Part shown: positions 30,005 to 38,775 of the stretch, piece by piece
Position numbering within the stretch: the stretch's first letter is position 1
Layout: each line of letters begins with the position of its first letter
NCBI RefSeq assembly: GCF_900067135.1
Contig: NZ_FJUR01000001.1
Coordinates: 2,545,501 to 2,609,500, forward strand
Direction of reading: 5' to 3'
From: Rhizobium sp. 9140
Lineage (GTDB): Bacteria; Pseudomonadota; Alphaproteobacteria; Rhizobiales; Rhizobiaceae
Length of the DNA: 64,000 nt
The notes under the pieces: model-generated
Told to the model about the DNA's origin: nothing
What the model saw: the letters and a program-made list of their open reading frames with translations, nothing else
Databases searched by the model: none
Translations under genes and position numbers: made by a program

Positions 30005-30865
30005 TCAGGCGGGCGCCATCGCGGACTGCCCGGAAAACAGGCCTGCCTTGGCTTTCAGCAGCGCCACCAGACGCTCGATCACCAGCCGCACCTCGGGGCG
30101 ATGCCGCTCGTCGTCATGGCTGACGATATGGAGCGCATGATCGAGCGCTGCGACGGGTTCGCCGATCCGCTCTAGCTCCGGATCGGCATCCCCCACGAAA
30201 ACCGGCATCAGGCTGCGCCCGGCTCCGTTGCGCACCAGCCGGTGAAGGAGGTCGAAGCTTGTCGTCCAGGTATGGATGTCGGCCTCGTGGTTCTCGAAAA
30301 CCCAGCGCTCGGGCGCCCGTCGCGCCGAATCCGTGGACATCGAGATCCATCGCCCCCGCGTCTCCGCCGGCGCCTGCCGCGCGGCATAGACGGCATATCG
30401 CATGCCGATCGATCGCAACGCCGCGACATTGCCTCCCGCGGGGGCCTTGGGCAGCAGGCTGACATCCACGCCGCGAAAGGCAAGTTCCTCGGTCGTGTCC
30501 CGGCAGCAGAGCCGGAAGCGATCCGACGGCCCCCGCAGCACATCGATATGGTCTGCCATAAACCCTGCCATCCAGCTGTCGGCGGCCAGCGTCACGATCG
30601 GAAATTCGAACCGCCATCCCGAAATGCCATCGGCAGCCGCCTGCATGGCGCGGACGTGGTCGAGCAGGATCTCGCCGTCATGCGCAAGCCGATAGCCTTG
30701 CTGGCTGCGCTCGAACAGCGATCGGCCGAGCGACTTTTCCAGCGCCAGAATCCGCCGCCCGATCGTCGGCGCGGAGAGGCCCGTGCGGGCCGCCGCCGCA
30801 CTCAGGCCACCCGCCATGGCAACATGCAGGAAGAGTTGCAGTTCGTCCCAAGCCGTCTCATCCAT
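30005..30865 (-). CDS. LysR-family transcriptional regulator
   Basis: 286 aa from the ATG at 30865 (MDETAWDELQLF); an ATG five codons upstream is possible. Winged helix-turn-helix at about residues 5-62 (FLHVAMAGGLSAAAARTGLSAPTIGRRI). The effector domain is short and ends LKAKAGLFSGQ. LysR proteins usually control a divergent neighbour; here that neighbour is the small ORF at 31048-31275, and a 12-bp perfect inverted repeat lies in the shared region at 30958-30987. The effector is unknown. Confidence 0.9.
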   Translation of the reverse strand: MDETAWDELQLFLHVAMAGGLSAAAARTGLSAPTIGRRILALEKSLGRSLFERSQQGYRLAHDGEILLDHVRAMQAAADGISGWRFEFPIVTLAADSWMAGFMADHIDVLRGPSDRFRLCCRDTTEELAFRGVDVSLLPKAPAGGNVAALRSIGMRYAVYAARQAPAETRGRWISMSTDSARRAPERWVFENHEADIHTWTTSFDLLHRLVRNGAGRSLMPVFVGDADPELERIGEPVAALDHALHIVSHDDERHRPEVRLVIERLVALLKAKAGLFSGQSAMAPA

Positions 30866-30957
30866 CGCCCGCCCCGCCATTTCGCCGGCTCGGGGACCGT
30901 CGCCCGCGCCATACCCTCACGCGCCCTTATAGCATCCCGTCCGGCGCCGCCCTCCGT

Positions 30958-30987
30958 GCAGGAATGAAACGCCCCTTTCATTCCTGC
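30958..30987. promoter_or_regulatory. 12-bp perfect inverted repeat, operator candidate
   Basis: Arms GCAGGAATGAAA (30958-30969) and TTTCATTCCTGC (30976-30987) are exact reverse complements around CGCCCC. It lies 92 bases upstream of the LysR gene start and 60 bases upstream of the small ORF start. Position between a LysR gene and a divergent gene makes it a good candidate for the regulator's binding site. A terminator is unlikely since no gene ends here. Confidence 0.6.
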
Positions 30988-31047
30988 GTCTACGAGCGCG
31001 CGACACAGGCGCATATGTCAGCAGCATGCATCCCGAAGGAGATCGTA

Positions 31048-31275
31048 ATGCGCGACCAGCTTCTGATCCACACGCTCAAGAATCGTGGCGCACGAGTGAA
31101 GACCGACCCCCTCGCCGATCCGCTCGACCACCCCTCGTGGGATGGCCTGCGCTGGATGGTGCCGCTTCTCGCAGTCCTCTTCCAGTCAACGCGGCCCAGC
31201 TCACGGAAAACCAAGCCGGCGCGTCCACCTAAACGGAACCGGCTCTACACCCGCTCGCCGTTGCGGATGCGGTAG
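31048..31275 (+). CDS. Small protein of unknown function divergent from the LysR gene
   Basis: 75 aa from the ATG at 31048, which has a strong GAAGGAG ribosome-binding site seven bases upstream. The sequence starts MRDQLLIHTLKNRGARVK, has a short hydrophobic patch (WMVPLLAVLF) near the middle and a very basic, Pro/Arg/Lys-rich end. It resembles no family I know. The last 31 bases overlap the end of gor on the opposite strand. The 84 bases upstream of it in the same frame are also open but lack a ribosome-binding site. Confidence 0.5.
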   Translation: MRDQLLIHTLKNRGARVKTDPLADPLDHPSWDGLRWMVPLLAVLFQSTRPSSRKTKPARPPKRNRLYTRSPLRMR

Positions 31276-32633
31276 CTCGGCGCATACATCGTCACCAACT
31301 CTTCGGATGCCGTGGGATGCACCGCCATCGTCCGGTCGAAATCGTCCTTGGTGACGCCGGCCTTCAGCGAAATGCCCAGAAGCTGCGCCATCTCGCCGGC
31401 ACTCGGCCCGAGAATATGCGCGCCGACCACCTTGCGGTTTTCTGCGTTCACGACCAGCTTCATGATCGTCTTCTCGGAGCGGCCCGACAGCGTCGCACGC
31501 ATCGGCCGGAACTCCGTCCGGTAAATCTCGACGTCCGGCAGCGTACGCGCCGCCTCGTCTTCCGACAGGCCCACGGTGCCGATCTCCGGCTGGGAGAACA
31601 CGGCGGTGGCGATCAGATCATGGTCGGGCGAGGTCGGGTTGCCCTTGTACTCCGTCTCGATGAAGCACATGGCCTCATGGATGGCGACCGGCGTCAGCTG
31701 CACGCGGTTGGTCACGTCCCCCAGCGCATAGACGCCCGGCGCGCTGGTGCGCGAGAACGCATCCACGACGATCGCGCCCTGGTGGTCGGTCTTCACGCCA
31801 GCAGCCTCCAGCCCGAGGCCTTCCGTGTTGGGCACGCGGCCGAGCGCCAGCATCACCTGATCCACCGTCAGGATCTCGCCTTTCAGCGTCGTCACCAGCC
31901 GCCCGCCGCCCTCGGCGTCCGATATGGTTTCGATGATGTCCTCGCAGAGAATGCGGATACCTTTCTCCGCCATGGCGCTGTGCAGGCCCTGCCGCATGTC
32001 CTTGTCGAACCGCGAGAGAATTTCCTTGCCGCGATAGATCAGCGTGGTCTCGACGCCCAGCCCGTGCAGGATGTTCGCGAATTCGACGGCGATGTAGCCG
32101 CCGCCGGCAATCAGGATGGATTTCGGCAGTTCGGGCAGGTCGAACACCTCGTTGGAGGTGATCGTCAGCGCATGGCCCGGCAGCGCCTCATGCGGGGCTG
32201 GGCGTCCGCCGACGGCGATCACGATCCGCTCTGCGGTCACGATCCGGCCGGTCGACAGCAGCTTGATGCTGTTCGGCCCGACCAGCTCCGCCCGCGTGTG
32301 AAAAATCTCCGCGCCGGCATTGGCGAGCCCCTTCTGGTAGAGCCCTTCCAGCCGGGTGATCTCGGCTTCCTTGGCCGCCACCAGTTTGTGCCAGTCGAAG
32401 GATGTCTCTCCGACCGTCCAGCCAAAGCCTTCGGCATCCTTGAAATCTGTCGAGAACGCCGAAGCATAGACGTAGAGCTTCTTCGGTACGCAGCCGCGAA
32501 TGACGCAGGTGCCGCCATAGCGGAACTCCTCGGCGATCCCGACCTTCTTGCCGAGCGATGCCGCAACGCGCCCGCTGCGCACCCCGCCGGACCCGCCGCC
32601 GATGACGAAGAGATCATAATCGTAAGATGTCAT
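31245..32633 (-). CDS. gor: Glutathione-disulfide reductase
   Basis: 462 aa flavoprotein that reduces oxidised glutathione with NADPH. Start ATG at 32633 (MTSYDYDLFVIGGGSGG); in-frame sequence upstream belongs to non-coding DNA and the next gene. FAD-binding GGGSGG is near residue 12, the redox pair C43/C48 is in GGTCVIRGCVPKK, the second nucleotide fold is SILIAGGGYIAVEFA, and the C-terminal active-site His-Glu is in HPTASEE. Length matches the usual 450-465. Its stop lies within the overlapping end of the small ORF on the other strand. Confidence 0.95.
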   Translation of the reverse strand: MTSYDYDLFVIGGGSGGVRSGRVAASLGKKVGIAEEFRYGGTCVIRGCVPKKLYVYASAFSTDFKDAEGFGWTVGETSFDWHKLVAAKEAEITRLEGLYQKGLANAGAEIFHTRAELVGPNSIKLLSTGRIVTAERIVIAVGGRPAPHEALPGHALTITSNEVFDLPELPKSILIAGGGYIAVEFANILHGLGVETTLIYRGKEILSRFDKDMRQGLHSAMAEKGIRILCEDIIETISDAEGGGRLVTTLKGEILTVDQVMLALGRVPNTEGLGLEAAGVKTDHQGAIVVDAFSRTSAPGVYALGDVTNRVQLTPVAIHEAMCFIETEYKGNPTSPDHDLIATAVFSQPEIGTVGLSEDEAARTLPDVEIYRTEFRPMRATLSGRSEKTIMKLVVNAENRKVVGAHILGPSAGEMAQLLGISLKAGVTKDDFDRTMAVHPTASEELVTMYAPSYRIRNGERV

Positions 32634-32779
32634 GGAAAGCTCCGGGGACCGAGAAGACGCGGGCGCGGCGCGGTCACGTCCGGCGCTGCCCGTTGGCATG
32701 ACGTTGATATAGAGTTTGTCAGCGATAAGTGGAAACCGGTTATCCCGAAAAGACAAACAAAATGAAAGAATGCCGGGCC

Positions 32780-32814
32780 GACAAAAGAAAAGCCCCCCGG
32801 AAGGTCCGGAGGGC
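32780..32814 (-). terminator. Intrinsic terminator of the DUF2059 gene
   Basis: On the minus strand a 9-bp stem GCCCTCCGG / CCGGGGGGC (one G-T pair) with loop ACCTT is followed by TTTTCTTTTGT. It begins 35 bases after the stop of the DUF2059 gene at 32849. Confidence 0.85.
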
Positions 32815-32848
32815 GCAAAGACGTTGTCAGGAAGATCGGGCGATCGCC

Positions 32849-33409
32849 TCAGGGCGCCGGCGTCGCTGCGGGTGCCGGTGCGGCCGGAGCCTGGCCGGCG
32901 GCGTCGGCCGGTGGGGCGAGCGTTGCCTGCAGCGCCTTGGTGGCTTCCGCGTTCAGGTCGCGCGAAACGCCGGCCGCCCAGATGTCGGCTGCCTTGAGCA
33001 TTTCCCTGGACGCGATCGGGCCGTCGTTCAGCAGCTTCTTGCCGGCTTCCGATTGGTAGAAGGCGCTGATGGCGTTCAGCTGTTCCACGGTGAACGTCTT
33101 GGCATAGATCGTCGCGGCTTCCCGCTCCAGATCGGCGCGGCGGCCGGCGAGTTCCAGCGCCTTGGCGTCGATGGTCGAGGAGATCAGGTCCTGATAGTTC
33201 GGCGAGGACTGGATCAGGTTGGCCTTCAGGCGCTCGGCAAGGTTCGGCAGGATATTGTCGAAATTGTCGGTGGCTCCGATGGCGGAGATGGCGGCGCGTG
33301 CGGCCTTCAGGTGGTCTTCCGTCACGTCCTGCGCAAAGGCTGCCGGTGCCGTGGTGGCGAGAAGGACGAAGGCGGTCAAGACGCGGACCCGGCCTGCAAA
33401 TCTGTTCAT
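32849..33409 (-). CDS. Exported DUF2059 protein
   Basis: 186 aa from the ATG at 33409 (MNRFAGRVRV), preceded by AGGAG. Signal peptide VLTAFVLLATTAPAAFAQ with cleavage probably after AFA. The mature part is helical, with the DUF2059 core around TFTVEQLNAISAFYQSEAGKKLLND near residues 105-135. The last 25 residues are almost only Ala and Pro. Function unknown; many proteobacteria have it as a periplasmic protein. It lies between rpiA and gor on the same strand and has its own terminator. Confidence 0.88.
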   Translation of the reverse strand: MNRFAGRVRVLTAFVLLATTAPAAFAQDVTEDHLKAARAAISAIGATDNFDNILPNLAERLKANLIQSSPNYQDLISSTIDAKALELAGRRADLEREAATIYAKTFTVEQLNAISAFYQSEAGKKLLNDGPIASREMLKAADIWAAGVSRDLNAEATKALQATLAPPADAAGQAPAAPAPAATPAP

Positions 33410-33476
33410 GCGAAAAAGCTCCTGTGTGTTCTTGGGCGTCGCGCCGGTTCGACGCGTCCGATACATGCAATAGGGA

Positions 33477-34181
33477 TCAGGTCGATCGTGCGCTCGTCAT
33501 CACCCTTGCACCCGCCTCGCCGGCGATGATCGCCAGAGAAGCCATGCCGATGAAGAGGCCGTGCTCGACCACGCCCGGAAGTCCGTTCAGCTCGCGCGCC
33601 AGCGCATCTGCATCAGGAATGCGGCCAAAAGATGCATCCACGATCAGATGTCCGCCGTCCGTCTCGAACAGCCCGTCGCCGGAACTGCGCAAGGTGAGAT
33701 CGCCCGTAAGCCCCAGCCGCGCGGCTGCTTTCTCTATGGCGATCAGCGTCGCCTTCTGCCCGAAAGGGTTGATCTCGATTGGCAGCTTGAAGGCGCCGAG
33801 CGTGTTCACGACCTTGCTCTCGTCGGCAATCACAATCATGCGTGCCGAGGACGATGCGACGATCTTCTCGCGCAGAAGCGCGCCGCCGCCGCCCTTGATC
33901 AGGTTGAGGTTAGGATCGACCTCGTCCGCGCCGTCGATCGTCAGATCCAGTTCCGGCAGCTCGTCCAGCGAGCGCAGGGGAATGCCGAGGTCGAGGCACA
34001 GCCGCGCCGTACGCTCGGATGTCGGAACGCCCTCGATGCGAAACCCATCCGCGACCTTCTCGGCCAGCAGGCGAATGAACTCTTCGGCCGTCGAGCCGGT
34101 GCCGATCCCGAGCCGCATGCCGTCCTCGACATGCGCGAGCGCCGCCTCGGCGGCCTTGATCTTCATCTGGCGGGCATCCAT
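33477..34181 (-). CDS. rpiA: Ribose-5-phosphate isomerase A
   Basis: 234 aa. Interconverts ribose 5-phosphate and ribulose 5-phosphate in the pentose phosphate pathway. Start ATG at 34181 ([16 protein letters not shown]); the frame is open further upstream but is the shadow of the divergent region. Signature segments: [13 protein letters not shown] near residue 25, [25 protein letters not shown] around 85-110 with the catalytic Asp and Glu, and [23 protein letters not shown]. It stands 67 bases upstream of the DUF2059 gene. Confidence 0.95.
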   Translation of the reverse strand: MDARQMKIKAAEAALAHVEDGMRLGIGTGSTAEEFIRLLAEKVADGFRIEGVPTSERTARLCLDLGIPLRSLDELPELDLTIDGADEVDPNLNLIKGGGGALLREKIVASSSARMIVIADESKVVNTLGAFKLPIEINPFGQKATLIAIEKAAARLGLTGDLTLRSSGDGLFETDGGHLIVDASFGRIPDADALARELNGLPGVVEHGLFIGMASLAIIAGEAGARVMTSARST

Positions 34182-34413
34182 GCGCCGCTGTCTCCCGTTG
34201 AAACCCGTGGTCCGGGCATGCCCGGCCGCCCGGAGGTTTACACGGCCCATGCGACAGAGGAAAGCCCCCGGCGCGAACACCTCCGCCGAACGTGCCCCAT
34301 CGCGTGCCCGGCCGATCGCCGTCGAACCGAGACAGATTGCATTTCGGCCCACGGTCGCATACCCCGGCAGGCAAACATCAGACCCGGATTCCAGACCCGC
34401 AAAGGCCGCGCCC

Positions 34414-35127
34414 ATGCCCTCAAGATCGTCCTCCTCATCCAGCTCCCTGCTTCCCGCCACCATCGTCTTCGATCTCGACGGCACGCTGGTCGATACCGCG
34501 CCGGATCTCGTCGCCAGCCTCAATCACGCGGTCACACAGGCGGGCCTTGCACCGGTCGGCTATGACGATCTCACCCATCTCGTCGGTCACGGCGCGCAGG
34601 CCATGATCGAGCGGACCTTCAAGATGCGCGAAAAGCCGCTGAGCGAAGACGATCTCGCCTGGCAGATGAAGGAATTCGTCGCCCATTACCACGCCATGAT
34701 GCCCGGCGCCTCCATGCCCTATCCCGGCGTGCTCGACGCGATGGACCGGCTGTCGGACGCCGGCTACCTGCTGGCCGTCTGCACCAACAAGCTGGAAATG
34801 CTCGCACGCACGCTGCTCGAAACCCTCGGCCTCACCGCCCGCTTCGCCGCAATCACAGGCGGCGACACGTTCGACGTGCGCAAGCCCCATGCCGAGCATC
34901 TGCTCGCCACCGTCCGCCTTGCCGGCGGCACGCCCGGGCGCGCGGTGATGATCGGCGACAGCCGCAACGACATCCTCGTCGCCCAGAACGCCGCCATCCC
35001 CTCTATCGCCGTCCCCTTCGGCTATTCCGACGTCGCGGTGGAAACCCTCGATCCCACCATCGTCATCACCCATTTCAACGAGCTAACGCCCGATCTGATC
35101 GAGCGCCTTCTGACCGACAGGACCTAA
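34414..35127 (+). CDS. gph: Phosphoglycolate phosphatase
   Basis: 237 aa HAD-superfamily phosphatase. Start ATG at 34414 gives a Ser-rich leader ([10 protein letters not shown]) before the catalytic [11 protein letters not shown], where both Asp residues of motif I are present. Motif II Thr is in VCTNK, motif III Lys in KPHAEHL, and motif IV in [12 protein letters not shown]. Gph removes 2-phosphoglycolate, formed during DNA repair and metabolism. HAD specificity is difficult to predict but length, cap type and the rpiA neighbourhood fit. Divergent from rpiA across 232 bases. Confidence 0.9.
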   Translation: MPSRSSSSSSSLLPATIVFDLDGTLVDTAPDLVASLNHAVTQAGLAPVGYDDLTHLVGHGAQAMIERTFKMREKPLSEDDLAWQMKEFVAHYHAMMPGASMPYPGVLDAMDRLSDAGYLLAVCTNKLEMLARTLLETLGLTARFAAITGGDTFDVRKPHAEHLLATVRLAGGTPGRAVMIGDSRNDILVAQNAAIPSIAVPFGYSDVAVETLDPTIVITHFNELTPDLIERLLTDRT

Positions 35128-35214
35128 GCCTGCGCCGATGCGGTGCTCCGGCGCCGCATCGGTCGCGAAGAGCACGTCTCGTTGGCTTCCCGCAAGCGGG
35201 GAGCTTGGCGATCT

Positions 35215-36459
35215 CTACGCCCGACCACCGGCCTTCGCAGCCACAGCCTTCTTTTCCATCGTCTCCAGCACAACCTCGGCCGCTCTCTCGCCCGGCGGCA
35301 CGTCGGTGCGCATAATGTCCCATACCGTATCGAAACCGCCGATCATCGCACGACGCTCCGGCGTGTCGAGCGCAAGCCGCTCCATCCAGCGGGCGAGCGC
35401 GCCGGGGCGGATCGATTCGTTGAAGTATTCCGGCACGATCACATAGTCCGCGATCAGGTTCGGCAGGTTGGCCGTCCAGATGCGGATGCGCTTGTGCATC
35501 ATCCGGATCAGCCAGTCCGCCTTGTAGTTCGATACGACGGGAATGCTGCAAAGGCCGAGCTCCAGAATAACGGTGCCGGAGGCCGCCATGGCGACATCGG
35601 CCTGCGCGAAAGCCTGCCACTTCGCCGGCGTCCCCACCAGCACCTCGACGTTGACCGGCCAGTCGCGCACCATCTCCCGTACATGCTCGGCCTGCCGCGG
35701 CACGGTCGGCAAGACGAAACGGAACGCGGGCGCTCGCCGCGCCAGGATCTCCACAGCCTCCCGGAACACCGGCAGCAGCCGCGTGATCTCGGAGCCGCGC
35801 GAACCCGGAAGGATCAGGCACGTCCGCAGCGCCTCTTCGCCTCCAGCCTCCACCTCACGACCCCCAGGCGCCTGACTGCGCGCCTCGCCCCGCGCCCACT
35901 GCGCCGCGCGCACCGCGAGCACATCCGCGTCCGAGGCCAGCCGGTGTCCGACATAGGTCGTCGGCGGCCCGCCCAGCATTTCCATCGCCTCCGGCTCGAA
36001 CGGCAGGACGGCGAGGACATGGTCGACGTAAGGCCGCATCCGCAGCGCCCGCTCCGGCTTCCACGCCCAGACGCTGGGGCAGACGTAATCGACGATCGGC
36101 AGGTCGGGCAGCGAGGTCCGCACCAGTTTGGCCACGCGGTGGGTGAAGTCGGGACTGTCGATGATGACGAGCACATCCGGCTTTGCGGCGACGATGGCCT
36201 GCGCCGTCTGGCGGATACGGAGCAAGAGCTTCGGCAGACGGACCAGTACCTGCGAGATGCCCATGATCGAGAGCTCGGAATAATCGAACAGCGAGAGGAG
36301 CCCCTGCTCCTCCAGCGCCTCGCCCCCCACGCCGACCAGTGAAACGGACCCGACACGGTCCTTCAGCGCCCGGATCAGATCCCCACCCAGAAGATCCCCG
36401 GAGACCTCACCAGCAATGACCGCAACCTTGATGGGACCGTGCTCGTTTTCTCTCGGCAT
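35215..36459 (-). CDS. lpxB: Lipid-A-disaccharide synthase
   Basis: 414 aa glycosyltransferase that joins UDP-diacylglucosamine and lipid X into the lipid A disaccharide. Family segments: VAVIAGEVSGDLLGGDLIRAL at the N-terminus, VLVIDSPDFTHRVAK, YVCPSVWAWKPERA, LILPGSRGSEITRLLPVF and SGTVILELGLCSIPVV. A stretch near residues 170-195 (RGEARSQAPGGREVEAGGEEA) is an unusual insertion in the linker between domains. It is the final gene of the lpxD-fabZ-lpxA-lpxI-lpxB series, 93 bases after lpxI. Confidence 0.95.
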   Translation of the reverse strand: MPRENEHGPIKVAVIAGEVSGDLLGGDLIRALKDRVGSVSLVGVGGEALEEQGLLSLFDYSELSIMGISQVLVRLPKLLLRIRQTAQAIVAAKPDVLVIIDSPDFTHRVAKLVRTSLPDLPIVDYVCPSVWAWKPERALRMRPYVDHVLAVLPFEPEAMEMLGGPPTTYVGHRLASDADVLAVRAAQWARGEARSQAPGGREVEAGGEEALRTCLILPGSRGSEITRLLPVFREAVEILARRAPAFRFVLPTVPRQAEHVREMVRDWPVNVEVLVGTPAKWQAFAQADVAMAASGTVILELGLCSIPVVSNYKADWLIRMMHKRIRIWTANLPNLIADYVIVPEYFNESIRPGALARWMERLALDTPERRAMIGGFDTVWDIMRTDVPPGERAAEVVLETMEKKAVAAKAGGRA

Positions 36460-36552
36460 GCGTGCTCCTCGAAGATGTCGCGGAACAACCGCGCGTCCGC
36501 TTCCGTCACAGTGTCACTATCCGCCGGGAAACCGGCCTCTTCGTCCGAAGGT

Positions 36553-37443
36553 TCACGAAACCGGCAGAGCGCGGTCGAGCCCGGTCACGAACAGGCCCGA
36601 ACGATCAGCCAGCTCGATGGTGGCCGCCCGCTCCAGAACCAGCGCCCGGCCGGCCTCCACGGCAATGCCCGCAAGGCCCGTCGCCAGCGCGCTCTCGACG
36701 GTCGAAGGTCCGATGGAGGGCAGATCGGCGCGCAGGTCCTGTTGCGGCTTGCAGAGCTTGACCAGCACGCCGCGGCGACGCTGCGAAATCCGTCCGTCGC
36801 GACGCAGGCCCGCCACGCGCGCGATCATCGCATCGGTGCCCTCGGGGCCTTCAAGCGCCACGACCCGTCCCCCGACCGCGATGGCACCCTGCCCGACATC
36901 GAGCGTGCCCAGCGCATTGGCTGCAGCCGTCGCCACAGCGATATCCCGCTGATCGTCGTCATCCGGCGAAATCCGCCCGATCGGCCCGATCTCGGCCAGG
37001 AGCTCCGGCACGATGTCCTGGACGCCGATGACGCGGGCGCCGCTCGCCTCGATCAACGCAATCGCCATTTTCAGAACAGCGTCGTCGCCGCCCGAAATCA
37101 GCGTCTTCAACACCGCCGGCACGCGCGACAGCGTCTTGAGCGTCGGCCGGATATCCCGCCATTCCGGCCGCCGCTGCACGCCGCCGGACAGCACGACGCG
37201 GTCGATGCCTTCGTTTCGGAATGTCGCGCTGATATCGCGGAAATTTCCGATCCCCAGCGTGCGGCTGTCATAACCGCCCCACCCATCTCCGGCCTCGCCA
37301 GTCAGCGTGATGATAAAGGGATTTTCGCCATGCGCCCGCGCCGCATCCGCAACGTGATGCGGCAGGCGCCCGCCGCCGGCGATGATCGCCAGACGGCCCC
37401 GACCCTCGCGGTTTCCAGCCGATTCCGGGCTCTGGCCCGGCAC
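36553..37443 (-). CDS. lpxI: UDP-2,3-diacylglucosamine diphosphatase LpxI
   Basis: 296 aa. LpxI is the alphaproteobacterial enzyme that hydrolyses UDP-2,3-diacylglucosamine, unrelated to LpxH. It starts with GTG at 37443, five bases after the lpxA stop. Family features are LAIIAGGGRLPHHVA near the N-terminus, LSGGVQRRPEWRDIRP, GGDDAVLKM, GVQDIVPELLA, and the C-terminal domain VALEGPEGTDAMI, VLVKLCKPQQDLRADLPSIGP. Its place between lpxA and lpxB is the standard one in this order of bacteria. Confidence 0.94.
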   Translation of the reverse strand: MPGQSPESAGNREGRGRLAIIAGGGRLPHHVADAARAHGENPFIITLTGEAGDGWGGYDSRTLGIGNFRDISATFRNEGIDRVVLSGGVQRRPEWRDIRPTLKTLSRVPAVLKTLISGGDDAVLKMAIALIEASGARVIGVQDIVPELLAEIGPIGRISPDDDDQRDIAVATAAANALGTLDVGQGAIAVGGRVVALEGPEGTDAMIARVAGLRRDGRISQRRRGVLVKLCKPQQDLRADLPSIGPSTVESALATGLAGIAVEAGRALVLERAATIELADRSGLFVTGLDRALPVS

Positions 37444-37448
37444 GGCGC

Positions 37449-38261
37449 TCAGCCCTTCTTTCCCCGTGTGGGGGACGAGAGTGCGCGGTCGCTTTCCGCG
37501 CCGATGAAGTCGAGGATTTCCATCACGGGCGCGCAGTCCAGATAATCCTCGCGGATCGCCGCCGCATTGGCGCGAACCGAGCCCTCGCCTTCGAAGATCG
37601 CCTTGTAGGCGCGGCGCACCTGATGGATGACCGCCTTGTCATGGCCGGCACGCGACATGCCGACGACGTTCAGGCCGGAGAGAATACCGGGATTGCCGTT
37701 CAGCATGCCATAGGGAATGACATCGTAGCTGACGGCCGAGAGGCCGCCGACGAAGGCCTGACGGCCGACGCGCGTAAACTGGTGCACGGCCGAGCCGCCA
37801 CCGAGAATCGCACGGTCCTCGACCACGACATGACCCGCCAGCATAACATTGTTCGACAGGATGATGTTGCTGCCGAGCCGGCAGTCATGCGCTACATGCG
37901 CATAAGCGAGAAACAGGTTGTTGTCGCCGACGGACGTCAGGCCGCCATGCTCCACGGTGCCTGTGTTCATGGTCACGCCCTCGCGGATCGTGCAGTTCTC
38001 GCCGATCAAGAGCCGGGTATCGACCGCGCTGTGATGCACGCTCTGCGAATCGCCGCCGATCACGGCCGACGGGAAGATCCGCGTTCCCCGGCCGACGCTC
38101 GTGCGGCCGATGACCACCACATGGCTCATCAGCACGACATCGTCGGCAAGCGCCACCTGGCCGCCGACATGGCAGAACGGGCCGATGGTGACGTTCTCGC
38201 CGATGACGGCCCCGTCCTCGATAACGGCGGACGGATGAACCTTGGCGCTCTCGGCAATCAT
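37449..38261 (-). CDS. lpxA: UDP-N-acetylglucosamine acyltransferase
   Basis: 270 aa, first step of lipid A synthesis. Left-handed beta-helix of hexapeptide repeats from residue 8 ([21 protein letters not shown]) to about 185; the catalytic His is in [12 protein letters not shown] helical C-terminal part follows ([20 protein letters not shown]). One base separates its ATG from the fabZ stop. Length is near the family norm of 262-270. Confidence 0.96.
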   Translation of the reverse strand: MIAESAKVHPSAVIEDGAVIGENVTIGPFCHVGGQVALADDVVLMSHVVVIGRTSVGRGTRIFPSAVIGGDSQSVHHSAVDTRLLIGENCTIREGVTMNTGTVEHGGLTSVGDNNLFLAYAHVAHDCRLGSNIILSNNVMLAGHVVVEDRAILGGGSAVHQFTRVGRQAFVGGLSAVSYDVIPYGMLNGNPGILSGLNVVGMSRAGHDKAVIHQVRRAYKAIFEGEGSVRANAAAIREDYLDCAPVMEILDFIGAESDRALSSPTRGKKG

Positions 38262-38262
38262 G

Positions 38263-38775
38263 TCAGGCTTCGTCCTTGCTGATGATCATCGCGCCGATAT
38301 CAGCTTCCGCGACGAGATGCCCGTCAACTTTGGCGTCGCAATGAAACTTCCAGATACTGCCGCGCTGTTTCTGCTTGACCACGTGATACTCGACACGGTC
38401 ACCCGGCACGACGGGCTTGCGGAAGCGCGCATTGTCGATGGTCATGAAGTAGACGAGATTGCTGCCGGTGGCCGTCTTGCGCGCACAGATCGCGCCAGCC
38501 GTCTGGGCCATGCCCTCGATCAGCAGAACGCCGGGCATGATCGGCTGATCGGGAAAATGCCCCGTGAAATGGGGCTCGTTCGCCGTCACATTCTTGATGC
38601 CGATGGCCGAATTGTCGCTGTCGATCTCGATGATCTTGTCGACCAGCAGAAACGGGTAGCGATGGGGCAAGAGCTTCATGATCTCGCGGATGTCGGCCGT
38701 GCCGAGAACGGTTGCCCCCTTATCGCCCATTGGGGTGTCGACCATGGGGGCGTCGCCCATTGGGGTGTCGTTCAT
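38263..38775 (-). CDS. fabZ: 3-hydroxyacyl-ACP dehydratase
   Basis: 170 aa. Hot-dog fold dehydratase of fatty acid elongation; catalytic His in EPHFTGHFP and Glu in [12 protein letters not shown] are present. It overlaps the lpxD stop by 4 bases (ATGA). Residues 2-19 are an unusual extension with the repeated TPMGD unit ([15 protein letters not shown]); most FabZ proteins begin a few residues before the [20 protein letters not shown] core. If translation started at an inner ATG in the repeat the protein would be shorter, but the ATG at 38775 has GGGAGAC upstream. Confidence 0.94.
   Translation of the reverse strand: MNDTPMGDAPMVDTPMGDKGATVLGTADIREIMKLLPHRYPFLLVDKIIEIDSDNSAIGIKNVTANEPHFTGHFPDQPIMPGVLLIEGMAQTAGAICARKTATGSNLVYFMTIDNARFRKPVVPGDRVEYHVVKQKQRGSIWKFHCDAKVDGHLVAEADIGAMIISKDEA
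38724..38775. repeat. Short tandem repeats at the 5' end of fabZ
   Basis: CCCATTGGGGTGTCG occurs twice (38727-38741 and 38757-38771), and between them CCATGGGGGCGTCG is a diverged copy. Three units of about 15 bases in frame encode the residues [10 protein letters not shown] and TPMGD at the FabZ N-terminus. Confidence 0.7.

Noticed and set aside
32634..33470. N-terminal extension of gor reaching 33470
   Set aside because: The extra residues are the shifted frame of the DUF2059 gene; the FAD motif directly after 32633 gives a normal-length protein.
34182..34523. Long N-terminal extension of rpiA
   Set aside because: It would overlap the divergent gph gene; the ATG at 34181 gives the family length.
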